Source: Prorocentrum cordatum (Eukaryota; Sar; Dinophyceae; Prorocentrales; Prorocentraceae). From it: DNA of 35,001 bases. The translations under genes were made by a program, and so were the position numbers. This document shows positions 19,428 through 30,171 of the stretch, piece by piece (position 1 is the stretch's first letter; the number at the start of each line of letters is the position of its first letter). A model generated the notes under the pieces. It saw nothing but the letters and a program-made list of their open reading frames with translations, was not told the DNA's origin and did not search any database. The stretch lies in contig CAUYUJ010003547.1 of the NCBI GenBank assembly GCA_963575745.1, positions 545,001-580,001 on the forward strand. Reading direction: 5' to 3'.

Positions 19428-19699
19428 GTTGGGTTTAGCTCCGAGACAACATGGAATATGTTTGCCACGGGTACACGATTCCAGACACTTGAACACATTG
19501 CGAGTGCAGGGGCTGTGTTATAGGCGCTGGAGGAAGAGGAGGACAAGAGAGGGCCTGCCAAACAACTTTCGCGGGCAAGGAGGATGAGGAGTGCGAGGAA
19601 GAGGAGGACAAGGGGGGAGGAGATGGATGAGCTAGGGCATGGTGGTGGCAGCGGTGGCGGCAACGAAGACGAGGATTGCAACAGATGGCCGCGCCGTAG

Positions 19700-20034
19700 G
19701 TGCGACAAGAAGGATACCGCGAAGGCCGAGCAGGTGAATCGGGAGATCCAGCAGGCGCGACCTGCGTGATTAGAGCTCTGGTTCAGGGGATTCGCTCGGA
19801 GAAGCTAGGGTTCAGATCAGATGAACGCGTGATGAGGCTGTTTCTCAAGATTCTTCGAATGTTCTAAGTAGTTTGTTTTGTCTCCGTTCTGCCATTCTTA
19901 ATTCGTTCTTGTGCTAGTCCCATTCAAATAGCCCCCCTCCCATATATCCTGACCAGGCTACGCACCTGTGGAACAGCCTCGCCGAGGTGAAAGCCACCAT
20001 GGAGAATGCCCTGGGGTCCAGCGGCCTCGCGTGA
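19700..20034 (+). CDS. two-exon 3' end, short helical protein tail
   Basis: An open stretch CDKKDTAKAEQ ends at donor CAG/GTGAAT (19733). Acceptor GACCAG (19956) opens ATHLWNSLAEVKATMENALG and reaches TGA at 20034. The joint is phase 0 and in frame. The upstream part (19584-19699) is Arg/Gly/Glu-rich and may belong to the exon or to an intron. Family unknown. Confidence 0.35.
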
Positions 20035-20815
20035 GGTTTCGTTCAGGGCGGCCAGCAGGGCCATTGCTGCTGGAGGGTGGAGGTGAGCGAGAGCGGAAGT
20101 CTGGGGGAGAGGGGGAGGGAGGGATCGAGGGAGAGGGGATTGCGCGAAGAGTGCAATGGGGAAAGGACGGGAGGCAGACCAGCGGTGGGCTCCGAATTAC
20201 TGCGTGGGAGAATTCCGAGCTTTGAGTTCAGGCGCGCAGGCCATTTGAAGTTCCAGGATCCTGGTTCTCGGTCCCTTGAGCTGCATGGGGCCCACGTTTC
20301 CACACGCAGTGCTGCACGATGATACGATGTATTCCCTGGACCCCCAGAGTTTCGATGCCGCGCGGGCTTGGAGTCGAACCCAGGATCTTGATGCAGATAT
20401 ACATGTGTATATTGGTGTTGTTGGACAATTTTCGGCTCGGCACGCGCGTGCCTAGTATGCCCGTTGAGGCAGGGAGCCTCGAGAGTGCACGCCTGAGAAA
20501 TAGATGTCGCGAGGTACCGCCCGTGCCAGAGTCATGGGCCACAGAGAAGCAGAAGCAGCAGGGGAAGGAGGAGGGAGGATAAGTAGGGAAGAGTATGATC
20601 GGCAACTGTCAAGAAACACGCTGCTCAGGGTATCATCCTTTGTCCCACGAACCTCGCGTATTAGATGAGAAGATGGACGGAACAAGAACACGACACTAGC
20701 AGCCGCTACTTGATATCGTGTCTCTTACGCGCACTTGTCAAACTCCATCGGCCGTAGCCCTCCAGCCGTTCTGGTTCAACATATTGTGACATCAAGTGTG
20801 TTAACATGTATCCTT
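20035..20815. other. unassigned, with a pol III B-box-like motif
   Basis: Contains on the minus strand GGTTCGACTCC (20370-20380), a perfect B-box consensus with an imperfect 5-bp stem around it, but no A box or tRNA fold. A coding-like stretch 20460-20580 (EVPPVPESWATEKQKQQ) has no clear borders. Confidence 0.3.
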
Positions 20816-20819
20816 CAGA

Positions 20820-20938
20820 ATGGCGGCGCGGGCCGCAGCAACGTCAATGCTGTTGCGCGGGGATAGCGCGTCGGCTGGAGGGCCGCCGCCGATGGAGGTT
20901 GACCAGTGGCTCGATCAAAAGGCTGGCCGCCCCCTCGC
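20820..20938 (+). CDS. putative first exon of the transposase-like gene
   Basis: ATG at 20820 opens MAARAAATSMLLRGDSASAG and continues with PPPMEVDQWLDQKAGRPLA; the frame meets TGA at 20955-20957 in the 58-bp repeat, so a donor before that is needed (candidates AAAAG/GC near 20918 or GC/GT near 20939). Between here and the main exon, 21159-21280 is also coding-like (KYLLERWKLGKLTSKEW in one frame, VQGMVERLCETIP in the next), so a middle exon with a frame change is likely. This exon chain is inference. Confidence 0.35.
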
Positions 20939-21051
20939 GTGTCCCACCAAGGGTTGAGGGGCATAGGAGCGGGAGGAAATGCGGAGAGGGCGCCGCGTGT
21001 CCCACCAAGGGTTGAGGGGCATAGGAGCGGGAGGAAATGCGGAGAGGGCGC
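20936..21051 (+). repeat. 58-bp perfect tandem duplication
   Basis: Copies 20936-20993 and 20994-21051, each beginning CGCGTGTCCCACCAAGG, identical by eye. Lies between the first exon and middle-exon candidate of the transposase-like gene, presumably intronic. Confidence 0.9.
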
Positions 21052-21279
21052 CTGGGAGGAAGGGAAGGGGGAACGCCTTTGGTGGGCACGCGTGGGAGAG
21101 GCGCTCTTTGACCGAGCCAACCGAAGGAGGAACCGCCGACCGACGGCGGAGCTGGGTTGCGGAAGTACCTGCTCGAGAGATGGAAGCTAGGGAAGCTCAC
21201 GTCCAAGGAATGGTTGAACGCCTCTGTGAAACCATACCCAAAAATACCCCCAACAGGATGAGGATATCAAGAAACGAGG

Positions 21280-21355
21280 GGGATGAGGAGGAGAAGGAGG
21301 AGGAGGAGGAGGAGAAGGAGGATGAGGAGGAGGACGAGGAGGAGGGGGAGTAGGG
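21280..21355 (+). repeat. (GAG)n microsatellite
   Basis: GAG/AAG purine triplets ending in GGGGGAGTAGG, directly before the main transposase exon. Confidence 0.88.
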
Positions 21356-21381
21356 GAGGGATGAGGAGGGAGTTGTTTGAG

Positions 21382-23243
21382 GGGTCAAGTTTCCTTTCGA
21401 TGTCGGGGGCGTTCAGCCGCAGGACTTGTGCACAGTCGCATGGCATTCAATGAGAGCTGGTGGGACAGGCGTTGGTGATTTAGCGTTGCACCCAGACGAC
21501 ACCCATCACACTGACCATATCCGCCAGGCGCTCCGCCTCAAGGGCCAAGATACGTTCTTTACCGCGCCAATAGTTGTATGGAATAAAGAAACAGAGTCGC
21601 GTAAAGAAATACAGTTCCCATTTCATCTCCCTCACGAGGCCTTTGCTGAGAGATATGCAGCTTCGCCTTCAGAGTTCGACTTGGGCCAATTGGCTCCCGA
21701 GGACGTGCCACCACTGTATCACGGCCATGTTGTAACGAGAAATAAGGGAGCCAAAAGCTTCCCGATTGGCTTTTACTCTGACGGTGTACCTCAAAGCAAA
21801 AAGGACACATTTCTGTGTTATTATTGGAGCAACGCGGTGTCAGAATCCAGGCATTTAATATGTACTCTGAGAAAGTCAGATACTTGCCAGTGCGGCTGCA
21901 AAGGCGGCTGCACTATTGGAGGCGTGATGCGTGTAATTACTTGGAGTCTCAATTGCTTGGCCGAGGGGAAGTACCCTGCGCTATCGTGCGATGGCAAGCC
22001 CATCACATGTGAATCACGTGCGGCGCGTCGAGGTTTCGAGCTGGCAGACGGCCTCTGCGGGGCCTTGGTTGAGTATCGGGCGGACCTCTTGGAATTTCAG
22101 ACCGCCCTCGGAGTGAAGAGGTGGGGCAACGTGGACTCCCCGTGCTTCTTGTGTAAGTGCACCAAGGCCGAGTTGCACCAATACCCTAGGTCACCAGAAG
22201 AACTAGCTCTCACGTGGGTCGAAAAAGACGTGGCCGCATATCAGCACATGGTTAACACATCTATAAAAGAATTTATAGTGACTGACAAGAGCCAGCTATT
22301 GCGCCTGGTATCTTGCATGCGGCACAACGAAACTCTCGGCGGCCTGGGATTGGTGGAACCGTTCCCAGAGCTAGGCTTGGCCAAAGGATGGAGGTTGGAA
22401 CAGTGGGGTTCAGTTACAGATACTTATAAGGTGTCAGAAATAGATTGCTCACCTCAAGAACCTGCACGCCTGAGATTTTTTGATACAACGAACCACGTCG
22501 GTCTTAATTTTATAGCCCCGATATTTAGTGTAACTGGTTTTACATATGCCATGGTCGGGCTAGACTTGATGCACGTTGTGGATCTAGGAATATCCCAGTA
22601 CTTAGTAGGAGCAGTTTTTTCCACCCTCATCGAGGGCAACTTCGCCAATAGTCGAGAAACCACGGCCCCAGTGCGGCGCAAGGCCAACATGCGCATGCTG
22701 AGACAACGCCTAAAGGCGTATTACATAGCCAGCGCAGAGTACTTTGATCGTGGACAAATGAGTCAAATATTTAGGCTCTCTCTTGCACAACTTGGCCCGC
22801 CACACAACCCACGGTTGCACGCCAAAGCCGCGGAGACACGGCAATTGATAAGGCTGCTCCCTGATTTATGCCGCGAAAACGCGGGGCACTTCAGAGGTAG
22901 CACAGTTATGTTCCTACCGCACTGCTGTCGGCAAATGGCAAAGTTTCACGACATAATCGAGTCTCACCCTCGTGTGCTGCCAGACCTGGCTAAAGCCGAC
23001 CTCGTGGATACAGCGTTCGCGTTTGCCCACTACTGGCAGAGGACTGGCGCGCGCACTGTGTACAAGCATCACGTCTTCTTGCATTTAGCAATGCGCTCAG
23101 CATACATGGGCAACCCTCGTCGGTATTGGACATATATCGACGAGGGGGTCAACCGTACGATGGCTTCCATAGGGAAATCCCTGCATCACGGCGATACTTT
23201 CTACTTCCGTTTCTTGGAGAAGGCCATTGCTGAGTTGTTGTGA
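21382..23243 (+). CDS. transposase-like protein, main exon (DDE-type candidate)
   Basis: A long uninterrupted frame (TGA at 21378 before it, TGA at 23241) after an AG acceptor at 21380-21381. Numbering from the codon at 21426, it has FYSDGV with D119, a cysteine cluster TCQCGCKGGC (about 154-162), SPCFLCKC (about 239-244), GLDLMHVVDLGISQYL with D380 and YIDEGVNRTM with E573. The D-x-M-H motif followed by a helix resembles the second catalytic Asp region of CACTA/Plavaka-type transposases (Transposase_21 family); D119, D380 and E573 are a candidate triad. This remains a motif-level inference. Codon use is less GC-biased than in the flanking 24.6-34 kb block. It lies 1.4 kb from the right TIR, the usual place for a transposase. 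It appears intact. Alternative: a domesticated, dinoflagellate-specific protein. Confidence 0.65.
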
Positions 23244-23304
23244 TCAAAGAGAGCGCCGCCCCGCCGCCTCTCGCACGGGGGGGCAGGCAGGATTGAGCCA
23301 GCGT

Positions 23305-24197
23305 GCACGGAGCGAGAGCGGAGGGATGAGGAGAAGGATGTTTTTTTTTTCCGGTTTACTTATACTTTCAACGATGGCGGCCTCCAAGGGCCCCTCCTGG
23401 AGCCCACCCAAAACAAAAAGCGACGCTGGACAGAAAAATAGCCCTAGGGAAACTGCCCAGACCCTACCTTCGGAGGAAGGATGCTGAGGAAGGCGTTTCC
23501 GCTTATCGATTTCTTTTTGTTCAACGACTGCGGCCCCCGCAAACCGCTGAAGCCATGGGACCGAAAAAACACTCAAGACGCAAAACTTGCTATATGGGAA
23601 AGCCTCGGGGGAGGCAATTCTGGAGGAAGGATGATGAAGAGGATTTCTCGTTTTCGATTCTTTTTTTTTTTCTACGGCTGCACGGCTTCCAGGGGCCAGC
23701 GTCGAGTCCCTGGGATCGAGAAAAATCATTCAGGATGAAAAGCTGGACGCGCACGGAACGAGAGGGGAGGGCGGAGGAGAAGGATGAGGATTTTTTCCGG
23801 TTTACTTATACTTTCAACGATGACGGCCTCCAGGGGCCGCCTGGAACCCACCCCCAAAAAAAACGACGCTGGACAGAAAAATGACCCTAGGTTAACTGCC
23901 CTGCAGATCCTACCTCCAGAGGAAGGATGTTGAGGAAGGTTTTTCCGCTTATCGATTTTTCGTGCGACTGCGGCCCCCAAGAACCGCTGAGGCCCTGGAG
24001 CCGAAAAAAAAATCAGGACGCAAAACTTGCCTTCAGACCTTGGAGGTAGGCACCTGGAGGAAGGATGATGAGGATTTCTCGTTTTCGATTTTTCGTTTTA
24101 TTTCAACGGCTGCACGGCTTCCAGGGGCCAGCAAGTGAGCCCTTGGGACCGAGACAAAACACTCAGGATGACAAACTGGATTCGGGAGCGTGCACAC
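23305..24197 (+). repeat. satellite with 446-bp higher-order unit of three ~150-bp monomers
   Basis: Two higher-order copies start at about 23305 and 23751. Each has three related monomers beginning near GGAGGAAGGATG: A (CCGGTTTACTTATACTTTC, at 23351 and 23797), B (TTCCGCTTATCGATTT, 23472 and 23918) and C (TTTCTCGTTTTCGATT, 23632 and 24056). Shared words are the GGAAGGATG start, a T run, a GGC-rich middle and an A run near the end. It begins 60 bp after the transposase stop and ends at the CTC array. No coding role is seen. Confidence 0.8.
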
Positions 24198-24203
24198 CGC
24201 TGT

Positions 24204-24258
24204 CCTCCTCCTCCTCCTCCTCCTCCTCCTCCTCCTCCTCCTCCTCTTCCTCTACCAC

Positions 24259-24296
<38 letters not shown>

Positions 24297-24460
24297 GCAT
24301 CAGCATCATCATCATCATCATCAGCATCAGCATCAGCATCATCATCATCATCATCATCATCATCATAATCATAATCATCATCACCATAATCATCGTATTC
24401 CTCCTCCTCCTCCTTTTCCTCTTCCTCCTCCTTCTCATCGTCATCATCATCATCATGCTC
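24204..24460 (+). repeat. (CTC)n and (CAT)n arrays near the right end
   Basis: (CTC)n at 24204-24252, (CAT)n with CAG variants at 24256-24395, then CTC/CTT and CAT again. Same plus-strand orientation as the CTC arrays near the left end, so not part of the inverted repeat. Confidence 0.92.
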
Positions 24461-24597
24461 ATATTCATCAACATCATATCACGTTCCTCATTTAGCTGAG
24501 GTCTCATGTTTGATATGCCATTTTTGATATGTCTCAATTTTTGGTTTCGGAATCAATCCGCTGGGTTGGATTGATTTTTTTTTGATGCGTCTTCCGA
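24461..24597. other. right subterminal AT-rich zone
   Basis: AT-rich sequence with GTCTC at 24501-24505 (GTCTCATG) and 24531-24539 (GTCTCAATT), the motif that also forms the TIR palindrome and recurs at 4092-4100. Possible transposase-binding subterminal repeats. No gene. Confidence 0.45.
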
Positions 24598-24633
24598 CGT
24601 CTCAATTAAATTGAGACCGTAAGATGACAGGGA
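24598..24633 (-). repeat. right terminal inverted repeat (36 bp)
   Basis: Exact reverse complement of 4030-4065; ends GTAAGATGACAGGGA. The GC-rich coding sequence starts at the very next base. Confidence 0.95.
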
Positions 24634-27622
24634 CGGCATCCGACTGATCGTCCAGCGGGCCCTCCGCGACCTCAGGAACCAGAACCCCACCGAGGAGGAG
24701 TTCAGGCTCCACCTCCTGGAGGGGCCGGGAGGCCAGCCGCGATTCCAGATGCCCCTCTCCTTCCAGCTGGACCACCCCAACGGGTTCTTTCGGGCCCGGG
24801 TGGTGTCCCGTAAGTGTTGGGAGCAACGGTCCGCCCTGTCTGCCCTCTCGCGGACGAGCAGAGCGAAGGCGCCGCCCCCGCCCCCGGCGGGGCGCGCCGG
24901 CCAGGACGACAACCCGCAGTGCCCCATCGGCACGGCCCTGGAGGCGGAGGAGCATAAGGCGGCCCTGGCGGGTATGTCCCCAAGAACCCGCAGGGCAAGA
25001 GGATTTGCATCCCCTTCAACTGCCATAGCACGTGCTGGCGGGGGAGCGGCTGCCGGGACGCCCACCAGAAGATCAACGATCTGAAGGGCCTCCCCATGGA
25101 GACCAGGTTGCTCTTCTTCCGCTTCGGAGGGTTCCACGAGCTCCCCCTCGTGACGCCCGCGGCGGTGGATGCCCGCATGGCTGCACTCCGGAAGGGGCCG
25201 AAGCCCCGCCCGAGGACCCGAGGCGGGCAGAACGCCAACCGGGGCACGGAGGCACCCCCGGGGGGCCCCCCCACCACGGGGAGGGGGGAGCCCGAGCAGC
25301 GCGCCACACAGGCGCCCGCCCCGGGGGTGCTGGCGTGCATCGCCTGCCCGCGCCGCACGGCTTGGGGCGCGCTCGACTTCGGCCAGTACCTCCACCCCAC
25401 GGGGCCCCACGCCGATCGCATGCGGGAGAAGCTGGGGCTGCAGGAAGGCGAGCCGGAGGGAGGGCAGTGCATGCTCCTGAGCACCGCCGCCTCCTCGCTG
25501 TGGCGGCAGCACGGCACCCCCCCTCATCAGGAGGAAGTGCACGCCCTGGCCACCCGCTACCGGGCGGAGCTGCTGGAGGCGGCCGGCGATGCGCCGCCGG
25601 CCTCCAGTTCGCCCCTGGACGACGCACTCCGGGCGGGAGCCGCCGTCCCGCACTCGGGAAGAGACTACCGAGAGTTTCCTTTACTGGGAGGCCCCGCCCT
25701 CGCCAGTGTCGACCTCCACGTGTGCACGCTCCAGGACTCCTACCTCCGCGATGCGCGGATTCCCAGCCGCGCGAGCGGCGGCCCCCCCGACGCCTGGCTG
25801 TTCCTCAACCAGGGGCACGCCCTCGCACTGGGGCCCACGCCGGAGGCCTTCACCTGGATCCGCTACCGGGACGTGTGGCCCCGCCCGCGCCAAGCGGAGG
25901 CGCCCGCGGCCCCAGATGCCGTCGGCGCAATTCCCCACCCACCCAAACCCGCAGGGGGGGGTAAAGGGCCTTCGGACCCTCAGCTCCAGAGGGAGGAAGG
26001 CGGCATCGGTGGGGCATCGCCCGGAGCCGCCACGGACGCCCCAAGCGGCGAGACCTGGGGGAAGGGACCAGACCCGCCACCGCGGAGGGAGACCGAGGGG
26101 GGGGGGGGCCCGGCGCACCTGGACGCGTTCAACCGAGCCACACAGGCGCTGGAGGAGGCACGGGGCCAGGACATGCTGGACCTCTTGGGGAAGGACGAGA
26201 AGCACGGCGCCCGGATCCGCACCCAATGGTACCGCTACGCCCGGAGCGTCGGAGCGGGGTGGGAGGAGGCGGAGTGGGGGGACAGGCGGAAGTACCCCCA
26301 GCGGTTGGTCGACACGTTCCTGAGTGAGATGAAGAAGGGCACGGTCTACCCTCCGCCGGACTCCACCTTCGAGAATGGAGGGAGAACGACCAAAGGGGCC
26401 CCCATTTTCGCAGAGAGGCCGAAGGGAGAGAAGGGGGGGGCCAAGTGCGAGGAGGAAGAAGAGAGGTCCCCACAGGGCGGAACGTCGGAGGGCGAGAGCG
26501 GAAAGGCCGCCAGCGGCCGGAGCAGGCAGGCCGGAGATGGGAAACCAGCCGCCGAGAGCCTTGCCCCGCGCCCCCCCACGGAGCGCCGGAGAGGCAGGGG
26601 AAGTGAGGACACCGCCGGGGCTCGCAGAGGGGAAAGCGCGAGCGGCGGGAGGGGGGGGAGCAGGGCCCCCCGGGACAGCCGCCCGAGCCGGAGGGGCGCT
26701 GGGGCCTCCGAGCCCCCACGGCGGATCGAGGGGTCCCGCCGTCGCTCGCCCGTCAGCCCCCGCCGCGACCCGGGCCGAGGAGCGCGCGCCTCACGGGGCC
26801 CTCGACCGGAAGAGCACGCGCGCCCCCGGAGCGCGGGGCGGCGGGCATACCCAGAGGGACCAGACCGGAGGGGAAGGGTGGAGAGTCGAGCCCCTCGTGA
26901 ACGCTCCCCGCGCCGACGAGGAGGGTCGGGGAGCAAAGCTGGATCCCGCCCGCCGCCGGCACCGGACCGCGCGGGCGTGCGGCGCGTGTCCACCCCCAGG
27001 GGCTCCGTCCGGCAGGAAGTCTCGCTGGGCCCCCGCAAGAGGAGCCCCAGCCCCCCGAGGAAGCGGACCGGGGGGGGAGGAGCCTGGGCTCCGCACGCGG
27101 GATTCGGCACCCCCTAGGTCCCGCAGCCCAAGAAGGGCCGGGGCCGAGCCTCCCACGGCAGAGCCGCGTGAGCCCCACCCTCCTGCCCAGCCAGGTGGCC
27201 TCTGGCTATGCCTCGGCTGCAGGAAGGAGGTGGGGGACCGTCGGAGTCGCTGCGAGAACTGCTCCGCGCACTTCCTGACCAAGGTGGGGGCGTGGTGGTG
27301 CCCGAAGTGCCAGAGCGGCCCCAACCGCCTGGGGAGGAGGGGCAGCTGCGGTAGCTGCGGCGAGCCCTGCCACAAGAGGGAGTGGCTCCTGGCCGAGGTG
27401 GGGCGGATGCGGCGGATCGAGAGGGGGGCGGAGGCGTGGGCCAGGTACACCGAGCGGAACCCCGAGGGGGACCGCGAGACCGAACCCCAGACGACCCTCA
27501 CCCTGCAGGACTTCGTCCTGGGTCTCCGACGCGGGACTCCACCCCCACAGGACCGTCCCACCGGGAAGGGGAAGAGGCCCGGCACACCCCCGAAAGGAGG
27601 AAAGGGGCGTGGGCGGGGTTAA
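24634..27622 (+). CDS. large GC-rich ORF region 1: CCCH finger, Cys/His domain, Arg-Ser tract, zinc ribbon
   Basis: Coding sense continues over three frame segments. Segment 1 (24634-about 24970) reads GIRLIVQRALRDLRNQNPTE and onward. The frame then shifts near 24960-24980 to one with KRICIPFNCHSTCW, a perfect C-X8-C-X5-C-X3-H finger at 25006-25065. A central part follows with GGQCMLL (Cys 25468) and NQGHALAL (His 25816), which could be an OTU/papain-like Cys-His pair (weak). Then comes an Arg/Ser/Pro-rich low-complexity tract, and after a second shift near the G run at 27070, CLGC...CENC...CPKC...CGSCGEPC (27209-27370), a zinc-ribbon-like set, to TAA 27622. The set of domains resembles gag-like or RNA-binding ORFs of dinoflagellate elements. 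The start would be ATG 3956 if the inserted segment is ignored. The shifts may be pseudogene lesions or sequencing errors in G/C runs. Confidence 0.5.
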
Positions 27623-29572
27623 CGAGCCACGGGGCGGCCGAGGGAAGTCCCGAGGGAAGTCTCGCTTGGGGAAGGGGAGTGGGTCCACGTCGCGCAAGCG
27701 CTGGAAGTGCTACGACAACACCCAGCCCCCCCCAGGGGTGTGCCGGTACTACTGGAAGAGCCGCCCCTGCAAGACGCCGGGCTGCAAGTACCGCCGCCAC
27801 CACCCGAGGGCCCCCCCCGCGCCGGCCCGACCGGAAGACCGCCCGCCCAAGGACGGCTCCCCAGAGCGGGGGAGGAGCGGAAGCCTGGGACGACCCCGGC
27901 CCCGGGAGCGGAGCCGGGGCGCCTCCTCGGAAAGCCGGGGGAGGGGACCACCCTCCCCAGTCCGGGCCAAGGAGGGCCCCCCCTCTGCGGCTCGGGACCC
28001 ACCCGGTGCGGGAGGGGAGGCGAAGCCGGGCGTGGAGGGCCCCCCGAGGGTCATCGAGGAGAGCGTCGGAGGCAGCCAGCGCAAGCGGATCGATCGCCGT
28101 CATCCGGCACCACGTGGAGGCGGCAGGCGGCCAGGTGGGAGGGACCGCGCCCAAACCCCGCGCGCGGCGCGGCATGGGAGTCATGGAGGTGCCATGTGTC
28201 CACGCGCGGGTGGCCCCGCACACTCTATTCGTCGGGGCCAACGGGACCTCCCGCTACATCTGCTGCCACCTCTGCAGGATGGGGGCAGGCGCGCACCTGG
28301 TGGTAGCCAAGAATCAGACGGAGGAGATTTGGAGGTTCCTGGTGATGCGCCTGATCTTCACCACGGAGGGGCGCAGGGCGCGGGCCAAGTTTCCAGATCC
28401 GTGGAAGACGGGACTTACGAAGGCCCCCTTGCCCCCGCCCCCAGACAGTCGCCTCATCCGGCTGGTAATCGGGGAGGACCGAGACCCTGCCTTGGTCGCC
28501 GACCCTCGCGACCCGAGGCGGCCAGTCCAGACGAGGGGGCGTGCGGGAGCCGGCGCACTCGCGCAGCGGGTATCCGCCTTCCTCGGAGGACTCTGGCCCG
28601 CGGGCCCCCAGGAGGAGGACGAACCCCCGCGGGGCCGCCGGGCGGTCGCCCACCGCGACCACGCCACCCTGCGCGTCCCCGAAGGCGTTCCCGGCCACCT
28701 AGACTGGGGCGACAAGACCTTCCTCGCCCTCCTCCGGGAGTACCCCGAGCGGTGTCGCCAGCTCCGCCGCCGCCAGCAGGAACCCCGCCTCCATGCGCTG
28801 CACAAGTTTCGGGATTGGCTGCGGGAGGAGTCTGCCTCGGGGAACCCCTTTGGAGGGGGGCCAGTCCCTCTGACCCCAGGGGGGGAGGAGACGGAGGACG
28901 ACCCGGCGGACTTCATCCCGGTCGGGCAGGAGGCCTCAGGATGGACGGTGGAGGGAGCCTCCGCTCCTCGCGCCCCGCCTGGAGCCGGACACCAACCCGC
29001 AGCTCTTGGTCGCGGTCGACACCGCCAACGGAGGCATGACGTTCCATGGGTCCGACTTCCGGGTCAAGTACCTCCGGGTCGCCCGCGCCCTCGGACTCGA
29101 CCTCCGGGTGGACGAGGAGCCCCACCTGTTCCCGGGACTCGGGCAGGGCAGCGCCCAAGCGCGCCGGGTCTGGAACTTCCGCCTGGCGGCGAACGGGAGG
29201 GAGTACACCATCCGTTCGGCGGAGCTGCTCGGTGCCGACCTCCGGGACATGGACCTGACCCTGGGGGTCCCAGACCAGCAGTACCTCGGGATGGACATTC
29301 TCCACTCGCAGGGGGAAATCGACCTCTGGGAGCTTGGCGCCCGGGGGCTGCCGATCGTCCAAAACGCGGCAGGCCACGTCTGCTACACGGCGACCCTGCC
29401 TGCCCCCTCAGGGGGCCTGCCTGCTCGCCCCGGACAGTGGAAGGCCTGGCGGGACCCGACCACGGAGAGCCTGACCCTCTACCCCTTCCCCGAGGGCGGA
29501 GCCCCCTCGGGAAGGGGGGGCCTCCCGCAGGCGCGACCGAGGTGGCGGGGGCCCCTCCCGCGCGCGCTATGA
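27609..29572 (+). CDS. ORF region 2: second CCCH finger and retropepsin-like domain
   Basis: ATG 27609 overlaps the previous stop by 14 nt. The first frame carries GVCRYYWKSRPCKTPGCKYR with two His (27741-27803), a CCCH-type finger of spacing 8-4-4 or 8-4-5. Coding sense moves to another frame near 28060 (CVHARVAPHTLFVGANG, YICCHLCRMG) and to a third near 28970. The third frame has LLVAVDTANGG (Asp at 29018), a middle like GQGSAQARRVWNFRLAANG and DQQYLGMDILHSQGEIDL, matching the layout of a retropepsin-like aspartic protease (D-T-A instead of D-T-G, and the L-G-M-D-x-L near the C terminus). It ends TGA 29572. No reverse transcriptase follows. Confidence 0.48.
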
Positions 29573-30171
29573 ACCCCCTGCATCAGGAGGCCGTGGCGCA
29601 GATGCATAGGGACCTGGTGGCTATGGGCCGACCGGAGGAGGCCGCCCTCATGCTCAGGCTGATCCTTCAGGATGAGGGGCCGCCCCCTGATGTGGACGCG
29701 GAGGACGTGGTCGGCGACCCCCGGACCCACACTCGTGGGGGGCCGACCCTGGTCGTCCGGGGGGTGGAGAGGTCCCAAGCCAGGACGACGGAGGGGTGGG
29801 CGATCCGCAACTTCCAGAGGGGCGGGGAGTGGCACTCCAAGTTCTGGCACGACTTCGTGCGGAGGTGCGGGTGCAGCGACTTCGACCCCGACCGGGCCCC
29901 GGGCGTTGCCCGCGCCTTCCTGTCCCAGGTGGAGGATTACGGGTCCCTGGCGGACCAGCTGGACAACGAGGAGTGGGAGGATCTCCACACCCAGGTGCGG
30001 GACCACATCGCGGACTACCTCCCGGACCCCAGGTCGAAGCAGTACCTGTACCGGCAGCCCGCGGAGGTGGCCCGGAGGGTCCTGCGCGACTGGCACCCCT
30101 CCGACCCCGGGATGACCCGGCACGACAACTTCGCCAAGTACTACACGGGCCTAATCAACCAGAAGCGGTAG
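29569..30171 (+). CDS. ORF region 3: 200-residue helical protein, unknown
   Basis: ATG at 29569 overlaps the preceding TGA as ATGA. It starts MNPLHQEAVAQMHRDLVAMG and is an intact frame of 200 codons, including WHSKFWHDFVRRCGCSDF and DNFAKYYTGLINQKR before TAG 30169-30171. Mostly helical and charged; family not recognised. Directly after the TAG the same frame continues open and protein-like (EVVEEIHQAAYSDYL), as if the TAG replaced a sense codon such as CAG. So this is either a separate small protein or the N-terminal part of region 4 with a nonsense change or stop-codon readthrough. Confidence 0.5.
   Translation: MNPLHQEAVAQMHRDLVAMGRPEEAALMLRLILQDEGPPPDVDAEDVVGDPRTHTRGGPTLVVRGVERSQARTTEGWAIRNFQRGGEWHSKFWHDFVRRCGCSDFDPDRAPGVARAFLSQVEDYGSLADQLDNEEWEDLHTQVRDHIADYLPDPRSKQYLYRQPAEVARRVLRDWHPSDPGMTRHDNFAKYYTGLINQKR

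Noticed and set aside
20370-20380. tRNA gene on the minus strand suggested by GGTTCGACTCC
   Set aside because: Only the T-arm-like motif is present, its stem has a mismatch, and no D or anticodon arm can be drawn. Kept only as a motif note.
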